A stretch of 64,000 nucleotides of DNA from Flavobacteriaceae bacterium. Lineage in GTDB: Bacteria > Bacteroidota > Bacteroidia > Flavobacteriales > Flavobacteriaceae. A program made the position numbers and the translations under genes. The stretch spans positions 1 through 64,000 of the forward strand of contig JABHSQ010000026.1 of NCBI GenBank assembly GCA_018669795.1, given 5' to 3'. This document shows positions 4,969 to 14,032 of the stretch, piece by piece (within the stretch, counting starts at the first letter, position 1; the number at the start of each line of letters is the position of its first letter). The notes under the pieces were generated by a model that saw only the letters and a list, made by a program, of their open reading frames with translations, made no database searches and was not told the origin of the DNA.

Positions 4969-5781
4969 TTATTGTTTCACAAAAAATTCCATATAGAATA
5001 TGAAAATTGCCATTACAAATATAAAATAACCAAAGCCTTTTTTAAGCTTGGCGCCATCAATAAAATTACTTAGATTACTACCTATAAAGATACCAACTAA
5101 AGAGATTCCTGTAAAAACAGCAAGAAATGCCCAATCTATATCCATCGTTAACGCGTCACCTAAGAAAAATCCAATTAATGATTTAAAGGCAATAATAACT
5201 AATGAAGTTCCTACTGCAACCTTCATGTCGATATTCGCTAATATCACAAGAGCTGGAATGATTAGAAATCCACCACCTGCACCGATCATACCCGTAATTC
5301 CTCCAACTAATAAACCTTCAATTAAAATTAATGAATAGTTGTATTTTACGGTATCATCACTTTTTTGTTCTTTCTCTTTAGGCTTTTTAAGCATAGAAAA
5401 AGCAGCTGGAATCATTAATACAGCAAACAAACCAAACATCCCCATTCTTCGAGTAAACTCAAAATCATTAATATTAAACAAAATATCAGGTAATGCGGGA
5501 ACGACATAGTACCTTACTAATGTAACCCCTGCAACAGCAGGTATACCAAAAATAATTGCCGTTTTCCAATCTACATAACCTTTAAGGTGTTTTTTAAACC
5601 CTCCAACCAAAGAACTAACGCCGACAATAAATAAAGAATATGCAGTAGCCACCTTTTCATTTACAGAAAACAAATAAGCCAAAATAGGTACTGCGAGTAT
5701 AGACCCCCCTCCCCCAATTAATCCTAGAGAGATGCCAATTACTAAGGCACTTAAATATCCAAAAAGTTCTACTATTTCCAT
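4969..5781 (-). CDS. TauE/SafE-family membrane permease (sulfite exporter type), 270 aa
   Basis: A hydrophobic protein with about eight membrane spans arranged as an inverted repeat. Each half carries the family's Gly-rich motif: IGGGGSILAVP near residues 22-32 and IGAGGGFLIIP in the second half. TauE/SafE proteins move sulfite, sulfoacetate or related organosulfur anions across the inner membrane; the substrate cannot be read from sequence. The loop between halves is charged (KKPKEKEQKSDD). The gene stands alone, first core gene to the right of the integrase remnant. Confidence 0.85.
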   Translation of the reverse strand: MEIVELFGYLSALVIGISLGLIGGGGSILAVPILAYLFSVNEKVATAYSLFIVGVSSLVGGFKKHLKGYVDWKTAIIFGIPAVAGVTLVRYYVVPALPDILFNINDFEFTRRMGMFGLFAVLMIPAAFSMLKKPKEKEQKSDDTVKYNYSLILIEGLLVGGITGMIGAGGGFLIIPALVILANIDMKVAVGTSLVIIAFKSLIGFFLGDALTMDIDWAFLAVFTGISLVGIFIGSNLSNFIDGAKLKKGFGYFIFVMAIFIFYMEFFVKQ

Positions 5782-5935
5782 TTATTTCTTGTTTTGATCT
5801 TTCAAGTAAAAATATATCTATTTTTTAAATACAGAAGTAACTTAAGTTACATTACTATTCTAAATTTTTGAGAAGCTCTAAATACTTAAATTATAGGTAT
5901 AATCTCGGCTGTTAAGTTAGCTATTATTAAATGAT

Positions 5936-5943
5936 TACTTTTG
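5936..5943 (+). promoter_or_regulatory. -7 box TACTTTTG before the lipoprotein gene at 5961
   Basis: Perfect TAnnTTTG ending 17 nt before the ATG. Confidence 0.5.
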
Positions 5944-5960
5944 GAGTATAAATTGATATT

Positions 5961-6449
5961 ATGAAAAAACCATTCTATTTGGTCTTAACTGTTTTAATCG
6001 TTTTTTTATCTGTATCGAGCTGTGTGAATTCTGATTCCTCACAACCTAAAGAATCCTGGCTTTTTGTTCACACTGCAGAAGAAGCCCAAATACTTAATAG
6101 CACAACCATTGTGATGCCTGGAACAGGGGATATTTTTGCTTTTACCGATAGACCTTTTCGGAAGCATACATATATAAGCGGCGAGGCTTTTGCTTCACTT
6201 TGGCTTGACACAATTGACAATAACTTTAAAGCCGACCCACCTAACGCAGTGTTAACTTGGCTTGACAGTGAGGGTATCAAGGAAGTTGAAGTAATTATTA
6301 TAGAAGCACGTTTAGCTGGAAAAACCATAACATATACCATTAATGATAGCACATTAATTAAGAAAGGAGCTATTGGACACGCTAGTCTTTTTATTGACTC
6401 AGGACCTAGGGCTACACTAGGACATGGAAACATATCAAGGGAAAACTAA
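5961..6449 (+). CDS. Lipoprotein of unknown function, 162 aa
   Basis: MKKPFYLVLTVLIVFLSVSS followed by C gives a signal peptide with lipidation at Cys21. The mature part has a beta-rich look (IVMPGTGDIFAFTDRPFRK, then VEVIIIEARLAGKTITYTI) and ends with ATLGHGNISREN; no catalytic pattern is recognised. It stands alone between two gaps. Likely an outer-membrane-anchored periplasmic protein. Function unknown. Confidence 0.75.
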   Translation: MKKPFYLVLTVLIVFLSVSSCVNSDSSQPKESWLFVHTAEEAQILNSTTIVMPGTGDIFAFTDRPFRKHTYISGEAFASLWLDTIDNNFKADPPNAVLTWLDSEGIKEVEVIIIEARLAGKTITYTINDSTLIKKGAIGHASLFIDSGPRATLGHGNISREN

Positions 6450-6823
6450 TCCTAATAAAATTAATTGTTTCTAAAGATCAATATTTAGCGATTCAATTCA
6501 CTTATCAAAATATTTAAAGTCTTTGCGCCCTGAAACAAAGCCATAATGATGAGATAGATAAATTTAGATTAAGATTCACAACACAAACAGACGTTATAAT
6601 TAATTCACAGCTCTTAATCCATTAATATATTAAAATACGGTATATGGATAACATATGTAGGTATCATGCTTAAATTAGGAGAGTTACCTAAAAATGCGAA
6701 AGAATTAAATGAGTTTTTATTTTCTGATTTTTTTAAGTTAAATTTTAATAAATCAACCATCATTACATCGATTTATAATTTAAAATAAGCCCTCTCAGCA
6801 ATCTGGTTTTGTGTGGAAACAAA
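6450..6823. other. Intergenic region, possible gene relic
   Basis: A 374-nt gap with no convincing gene. A 40-codon frame at 6666-6788 (+; starts MLKLGELPKNAKELNEF) has no promoter box and no recognisable match, and may be a fragment of a lost gene. No RNA gene or repeat seen. Confidence 0.4.
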
Positions 6824-7411
6824 TTAATAGCCTTGAGTAAGTCTTTTTATATATTTTCCTACAACGTCAAACTCCAAATTAACTTTAGTTCCTTTTTTAA
6901 ACTCTTTAAAATTCGTATGTTCTACTGTATAAGGAATGATAGCAACACTAAATTCATGTTCTTTTGAATTAACAACTGTTAAACTAACGCCATTTACGGT
7001 GACAGAGCCTTTTTCAATAGTAATATTACCATAAATGCCTTCATATTTAAATGTATAGTAAGCACTTCCTTTTTCTTTAACAATATTCGTGCAAATAGCA
7101 GTTTGATCGACATGACCCTGAACAATATGACCATCCAGGCGTTCTTGAAGCTTCATAGACCTTTCTAAATTAACAAAACTACCCACTTTAAGATCTCCTA
7201 TATTTGACTTGTTCAAAGTTTCTTTAATGGCAGTAACAACATAGTTATCACTATTAATTTCAACCACAGTAAGGCAAACTCCATTATGAGCTAAACTTTG
7301 ATCTATTTTTAATTCTTGAGTAATTGGACTTTTTACTTCAATATGAACATTACTACCTTCACTTGTAAGAGAAATTATTTTCCCCATTGATTCAATTATT
7401 CCCGTAAACAT
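6824..7411 (-). CDS. ribE: Riboflavin synthase, alpha chain
   Basis: Converts two 6,7-dimethyl-8-ribityllumazine molecules into riboflavin plus a pyrimidinedione; last step of riboflavin synthesis, cytosolic. The family N-terminus MFTGIIE is present, and the 195-aa chain consists of two lumazine-binding barrels (about 1-87 and 88-185), with the repeated patterns NGVCLTV and NGVSLTV. Length is normal. The gene is divergent from pdxA with a 60-nt gap holding two overlapping -7 boxes on opposite strands. Confidence 0.95.
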   Translation of the reverse strand: MFTGIIESMGKIISLTSEGSNVHIEVKSPITQELKIDQSLAHNGVCLTVVEINSDNYVVTAIKETLNKSNIGDLKVGSFVNLERSMKLQERLDGHIVQGHVDQTAICTNIVKEKGSAYYTFKYEGIYGNITIEKGSVTVNGVSLTVVNSKEHEFSVAIIPYTVEHTNFKEFKKGTKVNLEFDVVGKYIKRLTQGY

Positions 7412-7424
7412 AATTACATTTAGT

Positions 7425-7432
7425 TACATTTG
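7425..7432 (+). promoter_or_regulatory. -7 box TACATTTG of pdxA
   Basis: Perfect TAnnTTTG on the + strand, 39 nt before the pdxA ATG. It lies face to face with the ribE box at 7438-7445, so the two start regions overlap. Confidence 0.55.
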
Positions 7433-7437
7433 TAATA

Positions 7438-7445
7438 CAAAAGTA
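7438..7445 (-). promoter_or_regulatory. -7 box TACTTTTG of ribE
   Basis: Perfect TAnnTTTG on the minus strand, 26 nt before the ribE ATG. It faces the pdxA box, so polymerase at one promoter should exclude the other. Confidence 0.55.
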
Positions 7446-7471
7446 ATGATAAATTAAGCGATCTAACTCGA

Positions 7472-8539
7472 ATGAATAAGCAAAATAAAATAGTAGTAGG
7501 TATATCAATAGGAGACTTAAACGGAATTGGCAGTGAAGTGGTTTTAAAGACCTTACAAGACCCTAGAATATTGGATTTTTTCACACCTGTAATCTTTGCT
7601 TCTATTAAAATTATGACCTATTTTAAAAAGGCATATCAAATTGAATGTAATCTAAATGGTATAGATAAAATTGAAAACATTGATCACCATAAAATTAACG
7701 TTTTCAATGTTTGGAATGAACCTATCGATATAAATTTTGGTAAAGAAGATTTAAATACGGGTGCTTATGCTATCAAATCACTTAAATCTGCCGTATCTGC
7801 TCTAAAGAATAACAATATTAATGTATTAGTTACCGCTCCAATAAATAAATCAATCATTCAATCTAAAGACTTTAACTATCCTGGACATACCGATTTCTTA
7901 AATAAAGAATTGGAAGGAGAAAGTTTAATGTTGATGATCAGTGATTCATTAAGAGTAGGGTTATTAACAGATCATGTTGCAGTAAAAGATGTTTCACAAA
8001 GCATTACAAAAGAACTTGTTGAAAGAAAAATTAAGACAATTAAAGACACATTAATACAAGATTTCGGAATTCGAAAGCCAAAAATTGCTGTATTAGGCAT
8101 TAATCCCCACAATGGTGATCATGGAGTTATTGGAAATGAAGACGATACTGTTTTAAGGCCTACCTTAGATGAAATCTATAAAAAAGGAACATTAGTTTAT
8201 GGCCCCTATGCGGCAGATAGCTTTTTTGGTTCTGGAAATTACGAAAAGTTTGACGCAATTATCGCCTCTTATCATGACCAAGGGCTAATCCCCTTTAAAA
8301 CACTTTCTTTTGGGAAGGGTGTTAATTATACTGCAGGATTAAATAAAATTCGAACTTCTCCAGATCATGGAACTGCATTTGATATTGCAGGAAAGAATAT
8401 CGCTAATAACGATTCTTTTAAAGAAGCTGTTTTTAGCGCAATAGAAATTTTTAAAAAGAAGGAAGAATACAAGAATCTTTCAAAAAACCGATTAGAAACA
8501 ATCGTACAAAAAAAAGAATTTCATCATAAAAGACAATAG
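7472..8539 (+). CDS. pdxA: 4-hydroxythreonine-4-phosphate dehydrogenase
   Basis: Oxidises 4-phosphohydroxy-L-threonine with NAD; the product decarboxylates and enters pyridoxal phosphate synthesis with PdxJ. Family marks visible: GDLNGIG (14-20), metal-binding His139 in YPGHTDF, HNGDHG, and SYHDQGLIPFK with a third metal ligand. Length 355 aa is normal for the Bacteroidota form. Cytosolic dimer. No other vitamin B6 gene lies in the window. Confidence 0.95.
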   Translation: MNKQNKIVVGISIGDLNGIGSEVVLKTLQDPRILDFFTPVIFASIKIMTYFKKAYQIECNLNGIDKIENIDHHKINVFNVWNEPIDINFGKEDLNTGAYAIKSLKSAVSALKNNNINVLVTAPINKSIIQSKDFNYPGHTDFLNKELEGESLMLMISDSLRVGLLTDHVAVKDVSQSITKELVERKIKTIKDTLIQDFGIRKPKIAVLGINPHNGDHGVIGNEDDTVLRPTLDEIYKKGTLVYGPYAADSFFGSGNYEKFDAIIASYHDQGLIPFKTLSFGKGVNYTAGLNKIRTSPDHGTAFDIAGKNIANNDSFKEAVFSAIEIFKKKEEYKNLSKNRLETIVQKKEFHHKRQ

Positions 8540-8871
8540 CTTTTACCTACTTTTAATTTTTCGTTATTAGTACCCAGGATTAAAATAATCTATGGATTAT
8601 ACCATTTATTTGCTGTTACTCCTTTTTAGTTGAATCTAAAAAGCTAGCTTGTTTTTGGTAACTTTTCCGACAATATTAACAATTCCTATTGCTGTAGATA
8701 ACTCTTACAGGTATCTTAATCCTCCTTATAAACTTACTATAATGAATTAATTAAATGGATGAAAAATTAAATAAGAAAAAGAATTACAAAAACATCTATT
8801 CAGTTTAAATATTTTTTTATCTTTGCACCCGCCTTATTTGTAAGGATACCGTGTTTAACAGGTGAGTGATT
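8540..8871. other. Intergenic region between pdxA and the DUF177 gene
   Basis: 332 nt, AT-rich, with no coding frame of note; it holds the promoter of the lipid gene cluster near its right end. Confidence 0.4.
8818..8825 (+). promoter_or_regulatory. -7 box TATCTTTG of the DUF177-rpmF operon
   Basis: Perfect TAnnTTTG, 46 nt before the ATG at 8872. The leader GCACCCGCC right after it is unusually GC-rich for this genome. Confidence 0.55.
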
Positions 8872-9417
8872 ATGAAGGAATTGAAAGAATTTATCATCCC
8901 ATTTGTGGGATTAAAATTAGGAGAGCACCGGTTTAACTTTAAAATAAGCGAATCGTTCTTTGAGTATTTTGAGTATGAAGATTTTAATAGTGTAGCTATT
9001 AATCTAGACGTGCTGCTGGTTAAAAAAAACACCATGTTAGAGTTTACCTTAGTCTTTGACGGCTATGTAAATATAAACTGTGACATCACAAACGAACCTT
9101 ATAACCAAAATATTTTAGGTTCTTTTGATTTTATTGTTCAATTTGGTGATGAGTTTAATGATGAAAATGAAGAATTAATTTTAATACCTCACGGAAGTTA
9201 TGAGTTTGGTATTCAGCAATATGTTTATGAATCAATTGTGTTGGCGGTTCCAACAAAAAGAATTCATCCAGGGATTGAAGACGGAACACTAAAATCGGAT
9301 ATACTTAATAAACTAGAAGAATTACGTCTTACTAATGAAGATGAAAATCTAATTAATGAAGACGAAACAACAGACCCTAGGTGGGACGAATTAAAAAAAT
9401 TATTAACAGACAAATAA
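8872..9417 (+). CDS. DUF177 (YceD-like) protein
   Basis: About 181 aa, acidic. DUF177/YceD proteins are widespread partners of rpmF and have been linked to 23S rRNA processing or accumulation; the exact biochemical role is not settled. Family context is the main evidence: it sits 9 nt before rpmF, as in most bacteria. The central segment with two Cys-like positions (INCDITNEPYNQN) corresponds to the family's conserved core. The ATG at 8872 is preferred over the GTG at 8866. Confidence 0.8.
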   Translation: MKELKEFIIPFVGLKLGEHRFNFKISESFFEYFEYEDFNSVAINLDVLLVKKNTMLEFTLVFDGYVNINCDITNEPYNQNILGSFDFIVQFGDEFNDENEELILIPHGSYEFGIQQYVYESIVLAVPTKRIHPGIEDGTLKSDILNKLEELRLTNEDENLINEDETTDPRWDELKKLLTDK

Positions 9418-9426
9418 TATAAAGTA

Positions 9427-9621
9427 ATGGCACATCCAAAAAGAAAAATCTCAAGAACTAGAAGAGATAAAAGAAGAACACATTACAAAGCAACTACGCC
9501 TCAAATAGGTACAGATCCAACAACTGGAGAGTCTCATTTATACCATAGAGCTCACTGGCACGAAGGTAAATTATACTACCGTGGTCAAATAGTTATTGAC
9601 GCAGTAGAAGAAGTAGCTTAG
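9427..9621 (+). CDS. rpmF: 50S ribosomal protein L32
   Basis: 64 aa beginning [18 protein letters not shown], the classic basic L32 N-terminus. There is no zinc-binding Cys set, which is usual for the Cys-less form in this phylum. It is co-transcribed with the DUF177 gene and followed by a strong terminator. Confidence 0.97.
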   Translation: MAHPKRKISRTRRDKRRTHYKATTPQIGTDPTTGESHLYHRAHWHEGKLYYRGQIVIDAVEEVA

Positions 9622-9644
9622 TAATAAGAAAATATAAATACATT

Positions 9645-9673
9645 AACGTTCACAAAAATGTGAGCGTTTTTTG
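9645..9673 (+). terminator. Terminator after rpmF
   Basis: AACG-T-TCACA and TGTGA-G-CGTT form a stem around AAAA, followed by a T-run. Confidence 0.8.
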
Positions 9674-9776
9674 TTTTATTATTTATTTTATTTTTTTACC
9701 TGTTTTCGACTAATTTTTAGTAATTTTCGTTCGATTTAGAGGAATTTGACCTTTTTTTTGAAATTAATCCAAATCT

Positions 9777-10772
9777 ATGAGTAAAATCACAGCAGCAATA
9801 ACAGCTGTAGGAGGCTATGTTCCAGATTACGTTTTATCCAATAAAGAATTGGAAACTATGGTGGATACTAATGATGAATGGATTACCGCTCGAACCGGTA
9901 TTAAAGAGCGCAGAATTTTAAAAGATAAAGATAAAGGAACTTCATTCCTTGCTATCAAAGCTGCAAAAGACCTTCTTAAGAAAAACAATACAGACCCTAA
10001 AGATATCGATATGGTTATCATGGCGACAGCAACACCTGACATGCCTGTTGCAGTAACCGGAGCCTATGTTGCTACTCAAATTGGGGCAGATAATGCATTT
10101 TCATATGATTTAATGGCAGCTTGTTCTAGTTTTCTTTTTGGAATGTCTATAGCAGCAAAATACATTGAGTCTGGCAGTTATAAAAAAGTACTTTTGGTGG
10201 GTGCAGATAAAATGTCATCTATTATAGATTATAAAGATCGCACTACTTGTATTATTTTTGGAGATGGAGCAGGAGCAGTTCTTTTTGAGCCAAATTTTGA
10301 AGGATTAGGAGTTCAAGATGAATATTTAAGAACAGACGGTAACGGAAGAGATTCCTTAAAAATTGAGGCTGGAGGATCATTACTTCCATCGTCAATAGAA
10401 ACTGTAAAAAACAATCAACATGTTGTTTTTCAAGATGGAAAAACAGTTTTTAAATTTGCAGTTACAAGAATGGCTGATGTATCAGATAAAATTTTAAAAC
10501 GCAACAATTTAACTGGAGACGACATTCAATGGTTGGTTCCTCATCAAGCTAACAATCGAATTATTGAAGCTACTTCAAAACGAATGAACCTGCCTGATGA
10601 AAAAGTGATGAAAAATATTCATAAATACGGAAATACAACATCGGCAACATTACCTTTATGTCTTTTCGAATATGAGAAAAAACTTAAAAAAGGCGATAAA
10701 CTAGTTTTCGCTGCTTTTGGAGGAGGATTTACTTGGGGAGCTATGTACCTTACTTGGTCATACGACTCTTAA
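9777..10772 (+). CDS. fabH: 3-oxoacyl-ACP synthase III
   Basis: Joins an acyl-CoA primer to malonyl-ACP to start fatty acid chains. Catalytic Cys116 lies in AACSSFLFG, the His in VPHQANNRI and the Asn in YGNTTSAT, completing the Cys-His-Asn triad. Length 331 aa is normal. Followed by accB after 27 nt, and then accC, so the three likely form one lipid-synthesis transcript. The wide variety of primers used in this phylum (branched chains) fits FabH, but specificity cannot be read. Confidence 0.95.
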   Translation: MSKITAAITAVGGYVPDYVLSNKELETMVDTNDEWITARTGIKERRILKDKDKGTSFLAIKAAKDLLKKNNTDPKDIDMVIMATATPDMPVAVTGAYVATQIGADNAFSYDLMAACSSFLFGMSIAAKYIESGSYKKVLLVGADKMSSIIDYKDRTTCIIFGDGAGAVLFEPNFEGLGVQDEYLRTDGNGRDSLKIEAGGSLLPSSIETVKNNQHVVFQDGKTVFKFAVTRMADVSDKILKRNNLTGDDIQWLVPHQANNRIIEATSKRMNLPDEKVMKNIHKYGNTTSATLPLCLFEYEKKLKKGDKLVFAAFGGGFTWGAMYLTWSYDS

Positions 10773-10799
10773 TTAATAGAACAAACTAAAACTGATACT

Positions 10800-11285
10800 A
10801 TGGATTTAAAAGAGATTCAAAATTTAATCAAGTTTGTAGCAAAATCTGGAGCTACTGAAGTTAAACTTGAAATGAATGATGTAAAAATCACGATAAAAAC
10901 TGTTGATGATCATGCTAAGGGTGAAAATGCCTATATTCAGCAAATGCCATCATTGGCGACCCAAGGTGGAGCTTTGCCACCTGTGATAAACAACCCCGCA
11001 CCACAAGAAGATTCAAAATCTCCAGTAGAAGCTGAAGATTCAAAATACATCACGGTAAACTCACCAATTATTGGTACGTTTTACAGAAAATCTTCTCCAG
11101 ACACGCCTTCTTTCGTAGAGGTTGGAGATTCAATTAAAGACGGTGACGTTTTATGTATTATTGAAGCAATGAAACTTTTTAATGAAATAGAAAGTGAAAT
11201 TACAGGTAAAATAGTAAAAGTTTTAATTGATGATGCAACTCCAGTAGAGTTTGATCAACCTTTATTTTTGGTAGACCCATCTTAA
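10800..11285 (+). CDS. accB: Acetyl-CoA carboxylase biotin carboxyl carrier protein
   Basis: Carries biotin between the carboxylase and transferase halves of acetyl-CoA carboxylase. The biotinyl domain is C-terminal (about 85-161), with EAMKLF placing biotin on Lys125. The linker is rich in Pro and Ala (PSLATQGGALPPVINN). Length 161 aa is normal. Directly followed by accC. Confidence 0.96.
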   Translation: MDLKEIQNLIKFVAKSGATEVKLEMNDVKITIKTVDDHAKGENAYIQQMPSLATQGGALPPVINNPAPQEDSKSPVEAEDSKYITVNSPIIGTFYRKSSPDTPSFVEVGDSIKDGDVLCIIEAMKLFNEIESEITGKIVKVLIDDATPVEFDQPLFLVDPS

Positions 11286-11367
11286 TTAATCAAATCAAAA
11301 ATTGTCACTTATAAAATTCTTAATAGATTTAGGTTTATAATTGAACATTTTGAAATTTATTGAAATT

Positions 11368-12726
11368 ATGTTTAAAAAAATATTGATTGCCAATAGAGGA
11401 GAAATTGCATTACGTATCATTCGAACCTGTAAAGAAATGGGTATTAAATCCGTTGCAGTTTATTCTACAGCAGATGCTGAAAGTCTTCATGTTCGTTTTG
11501 CTGATGAAGCGGTTTGTATTGGACCGCCATCAAGCAGCGAGAGCTATTTAAAAATATCTAATATTATTGCTGCTGCAGAGATAACAAATGCAGATGCTAT
11601 TCATCCTGGTTATGGTTTTTTATCTGAAAATGCTAAATTTTCAAAATTGTGTGAAGAACATAATATTAAATTTATTGGAGCTTCTGAAGACATGATTAAT
11701 CGAATGGGGGATAAAGCAATGGCCAAAACCACTATGATTGAAGCAGGAGTACCATGTGTTCCCGGAAGTGAAGGCACTATACCAAATTTTGAAACCTGTA
11801 TTAAAGTTGCAAAAAAAACAGGTTATCCAGTTATGCTTAAGGCTAGTGCTGGAGGCGGTGGAAAAGGGATGAGAGCTGTTTGGAAAGAAGAAGATTTGAA
11901 AAATGCTTGGGATTCTGCACGTCATGAAAGTAAAGCTGCTTTTGGAAATGACGACATGTATATAGAAAAATTAATTGAAGAACCTAGACATATTGAAATT
12001 CAAATTATAGGAGATAGTAAAGGAAATGCTTGCCATTTAAGTGAAAGAGATTGTTCCATTCAACGACGTCATCAAAAACTTACCGAGGAAACTCCAAGTC
12101 CATTTATGACCAACAAATTAAGGGAAGAAATGGGATTAGCTGCAGTAAGAGCTGCGGAATATATTAAGTATGAAGGGGCTGGAACTGTTGAGTTTTTAGT
12201 AGATAAGCATCGAAACTTCTACTTTATGGAAATGAATACTCGGATTCAAGTAGAACATCCAATTACGGAACAAGTAATTATAGATTTCGATTTAATTAGA
12301 GAACAGATTAAAGTAGCTGCAGGTATGCCGATTATTGGAAAAAATTATTTTCCAAAACTTCATTCAATAGAGTGTAGGATTAATGCTGAAGATCCTTTTA
12401 ATAATTTTAGACCTTGTCCAGGAAAAATCATAGAATTAAATTCTCCAGGAGGTCATGGAGTTCGGTTAGACACTCATGTGTACGCTGGATATACCATCCC
12501 GCCTAATTACGATTCAATGATTGCTAAATTAATTACCACTGCTCAGACCCGTGAAGAGGCCATTAGTAAGATGCGAAGAGCATTGGATGAGTTTGTGATT
12601 GAAGGTATTAAAACCACAATTCCATTCCATCGACAACTGATGGATCATCCAGATTATGTTGCAGGTGATTTTACTACCGCTTTTATGGACAGCTTTGAAA
12701 TGAGCGAAATAGAAGAGGAAGAATAA
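11368..12726 (+). CDS. accC: Acetyl-CoA carboxylase, biotin carboxylase subunit
   Basis: ATP-grasp enzyme that carboxylates the biotin of AccB. The start is set at the ATG giving [17 protein letters not shown], the family N-terminus; a TTG at 11341 would add nine residues without support. Visible motifs are [10 protein letters not shown] (ATP loop) and [14 protein letters not shown], with Glu, Asn and Arg of the active site. About 452 aa, normal. It ends in an acidic tail (SEIEEEE). Confidence 0.96.
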   Translation: MFKKILIANRGEIALRIIRTCKEMGIKSVAVYSTADAESLHVRFADEAVCIGPPSSSESYLKISNIIAAAEITNADAIHPGYGFLSENAKFSKLCEEHNIKFIGASEDMINRMGDKAMAKTTMIEAGVPCVPGSEGTIPNFETCIKVAKKTGYPVMLKASAGGGGKGMRAVWKEEDLKNAWDSARHESKAAFGNDDMYIEKLIEEPRHIEIQIIGDSKGNACHLSERDCSIQRRHQKLTEETPSPFMTNKLREEMGLAAVRAAEYIKYEGAGTVEFLVDKHRNFYFMEMNTRIQVEHPITEQVIIDFDLIREQIKVAAGMPIIGKNYFPKLHSIECRINAEDPFNNFRPCPGKIIELNSPGGHGVRLDTHVYAGYTIPPNYDSMIAKLITTAQTREEAISKMRRALDEFVIEGIKTTIPFHRQLMDHPDYVAGDFTTAFMDSFEMSEIEEEE

Positions 12727-12733
12727 AAATTTT

Positions 12734-12768
12734 AAACTCCGAACTTAACAAGTTCGGAGTTTTTTTTA
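12734..12768 (+). terminator. Terminator after accC
   Basis: AAACTCCGAACTT and AAGTTCGGAGTTT pair perfectly (13 bp, loop AAC) followed by T's. Confidence 0.9.
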
Positions 12769-12831
12769 CATGTTAAATTTGGATTAAAAGAGAAGTTAAA
12801 ATGATAGCTAATTCACATTAAAATAAACTAA

Positions 12832-13290
12832 ATGAACACGCTTGAATTAAAATTTGAATTACAACAGCAATGTGAGGATCTTATAAGACTAAGGCATGAT
12901 AGCATTAATAAGACTATTTCTAATATCGAGTATTCTTTAAAAGAAGAATCTAAAAGTACCAGTGGGGATAAGCATCACACTGGAAGAGCGATGCTTCAAA
13001 TAGAACGCGAAAATGCTGGGAATCAATTAAGGGAAATAGAAAAAGTGATGCATCAATTAGCTAAAGTTAACTTAAGCTTAGCTTCAGAAACGATTCGATT
13101 AGGGAGTATTATTGAAACGAATCAAGCCAATTTTTTTATGAGTATATCTGTTGGTAAATTAGAAACGAATAATTTAATTTATTTAGGCATTGCACCTAAT
13201 TCACCTATTGGTATGTGCTTATTAGGAAAAACAAAAGGAGATCAATTCAATTTTAGTGGGAAAGTCTATAAAGTACTTTTAATAACCTAA
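12832..13290 (+). CDS. GreA/GreB C-terminal-like protein, 152 aa
   Basis: Residues 1-90 are helical and likely coiled coil, with many charged residues and HHTGRAMLQIEREN. The last part contains NSPIGMCLLGKTKGDQFNF, which resembles the 'SP-G-ALLGK--GD' segment of the GreA/GreB C-terminal domain. Flavobacterial homologues are often mislabelled 3-oxoacyl-ACP synthase because of their position after the lipid genes; nothing in this sequence supports such activity. It may bind RNA polymerase, which is inference from the domain. It stands alone, after the accC terminator. Confidence 0.65.
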   Translation: MNTLELKFELQQQCEDLIRLRHDSINKTISNIEYSLKEESKSTSGDKHHTGRAMLQIERENAGNQLREIEKVMHQLAKVNLSLASETIRLGSIIETNQANFFMSISVGKLETNNLIYLGIAPNSPIGMCLLGKTKGDQFNFSGKVYKVLLIT

Positions 13291-13361
13291 ACTTTAATGG
13301 TTTAATTCATAGAATTTTTTTTATTTAAAATAATTTACTATTTTAATCTAAAATTAATGTC

Positions 13362-13883
13362 ATGGAAAAGTTTATAACTTATTTTATTTATAACTTCACT
13401 CTTACTTTTTTAATTTTGGGATTTATTTTTTCTGTTGTAAGCCTAATTATAAAAAAGCAATCATTAACAAAAAAACATATAATTGAAGCTTTATTTTCAT
13501 ATTACTTTCTATTTAATATTGGAATAAGTTTTATGTATAATTTTATTATGCACGTATTTTTTTCAGCGAAGTCCGCTTCTTTTATAGGTTGGGAAAATAG
13601 CCCTTTTCAATTAGAGGTAGGTTTTGCTAGCTTGGGTTTTGCAGTTATTGGTTTTATAGCTTTTAAATCAAATATTAGCTTTAGAACTGCTGGTATTATT
13701 GGTCCAGCTTGTTTTTTATGGGGCGCTGCTGGAGGACATATTTATCAAATGATTACTGAACATAATTTTAATCCAGGTAATGCAGGGATTATTTTTTGGA
13801 GTGATGTTTTTCTACCAATTATAGGTTTTATTCTTTTATATCAGCAATATAAAATAGAGAAGATTTCAAAAATAAGAAAATGA
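13362..13883 (+). CDS. Integral membrane protein, DUF6790-like, 173 aa
   Basis: Five hydrophobic spans (roughly 8-30, 43-68, 83-100, 107-128, 143-163), with a conserved-looking GPACFLWGAAGGHIYQM in the fourth. It resembles the DUF6790 group of small membrane proteins; function unknown. A single gene flanked by AT-rich gaps. Confidence 0.65.
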   Translation: MEKFITYFIYNFTLTFLILGFIFSVVSLIIKKQSLTKKHIIEALFSYYFLFNIGISFMYNFIMHVFFSAKSASFIGWENSPFQLEVGFASLGFAVIGFIAFKSNISFRTAGIIGPACFLWGAAGGHIYQMITEHNFNPGNAGIIFWSDVFLPIIGFILLYQQYKIEKISKIRK

Positions 13884-13902
13884 AAACAAAGTAATTACTT
13901 GG

Positions 13903-13922
13903 CTAATCTAATAATGATTAGC
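13903..13922. repeat. Small inverted repeat after the DUF6790-like gene
   Basis: GCTAATC and GATTAGC pair around TAATAAT. There is no strong T-run on either side, so a terminator role is weak; it is the only structure in the 149-nt convergent gap. Confidence 0.35.
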
Positions 13923-14032
13923 GATGCTTGGTTTCAAATAATCATATGTTTAATCTAATGTATTTTATAAATTCCTTTTTTTTAGCTTATTTAGATCTAA
14001 CAGAAACAGAAAATATAATTTAAGATATATTT

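Noticed and set aside
5048-5338. 96-aa plus-strand frame opposite the TauE/SafE gene
   Set aside because: Antisense of membrane-protein codons; no family features and a better gene on the other strand.
6666-6788. 40-aa frame in the gap before ribE
   Set aside because: No promoter box, no similarity recognised, and no second copy to support it; listed only as a possible relic.
12832-13290. 3-oxoacyl-ACP synthase label for the 152-aa protein
   Set aside because: No ketosynthase Cys-His motifs; the C-terminus looks like GreA/GreB instead.
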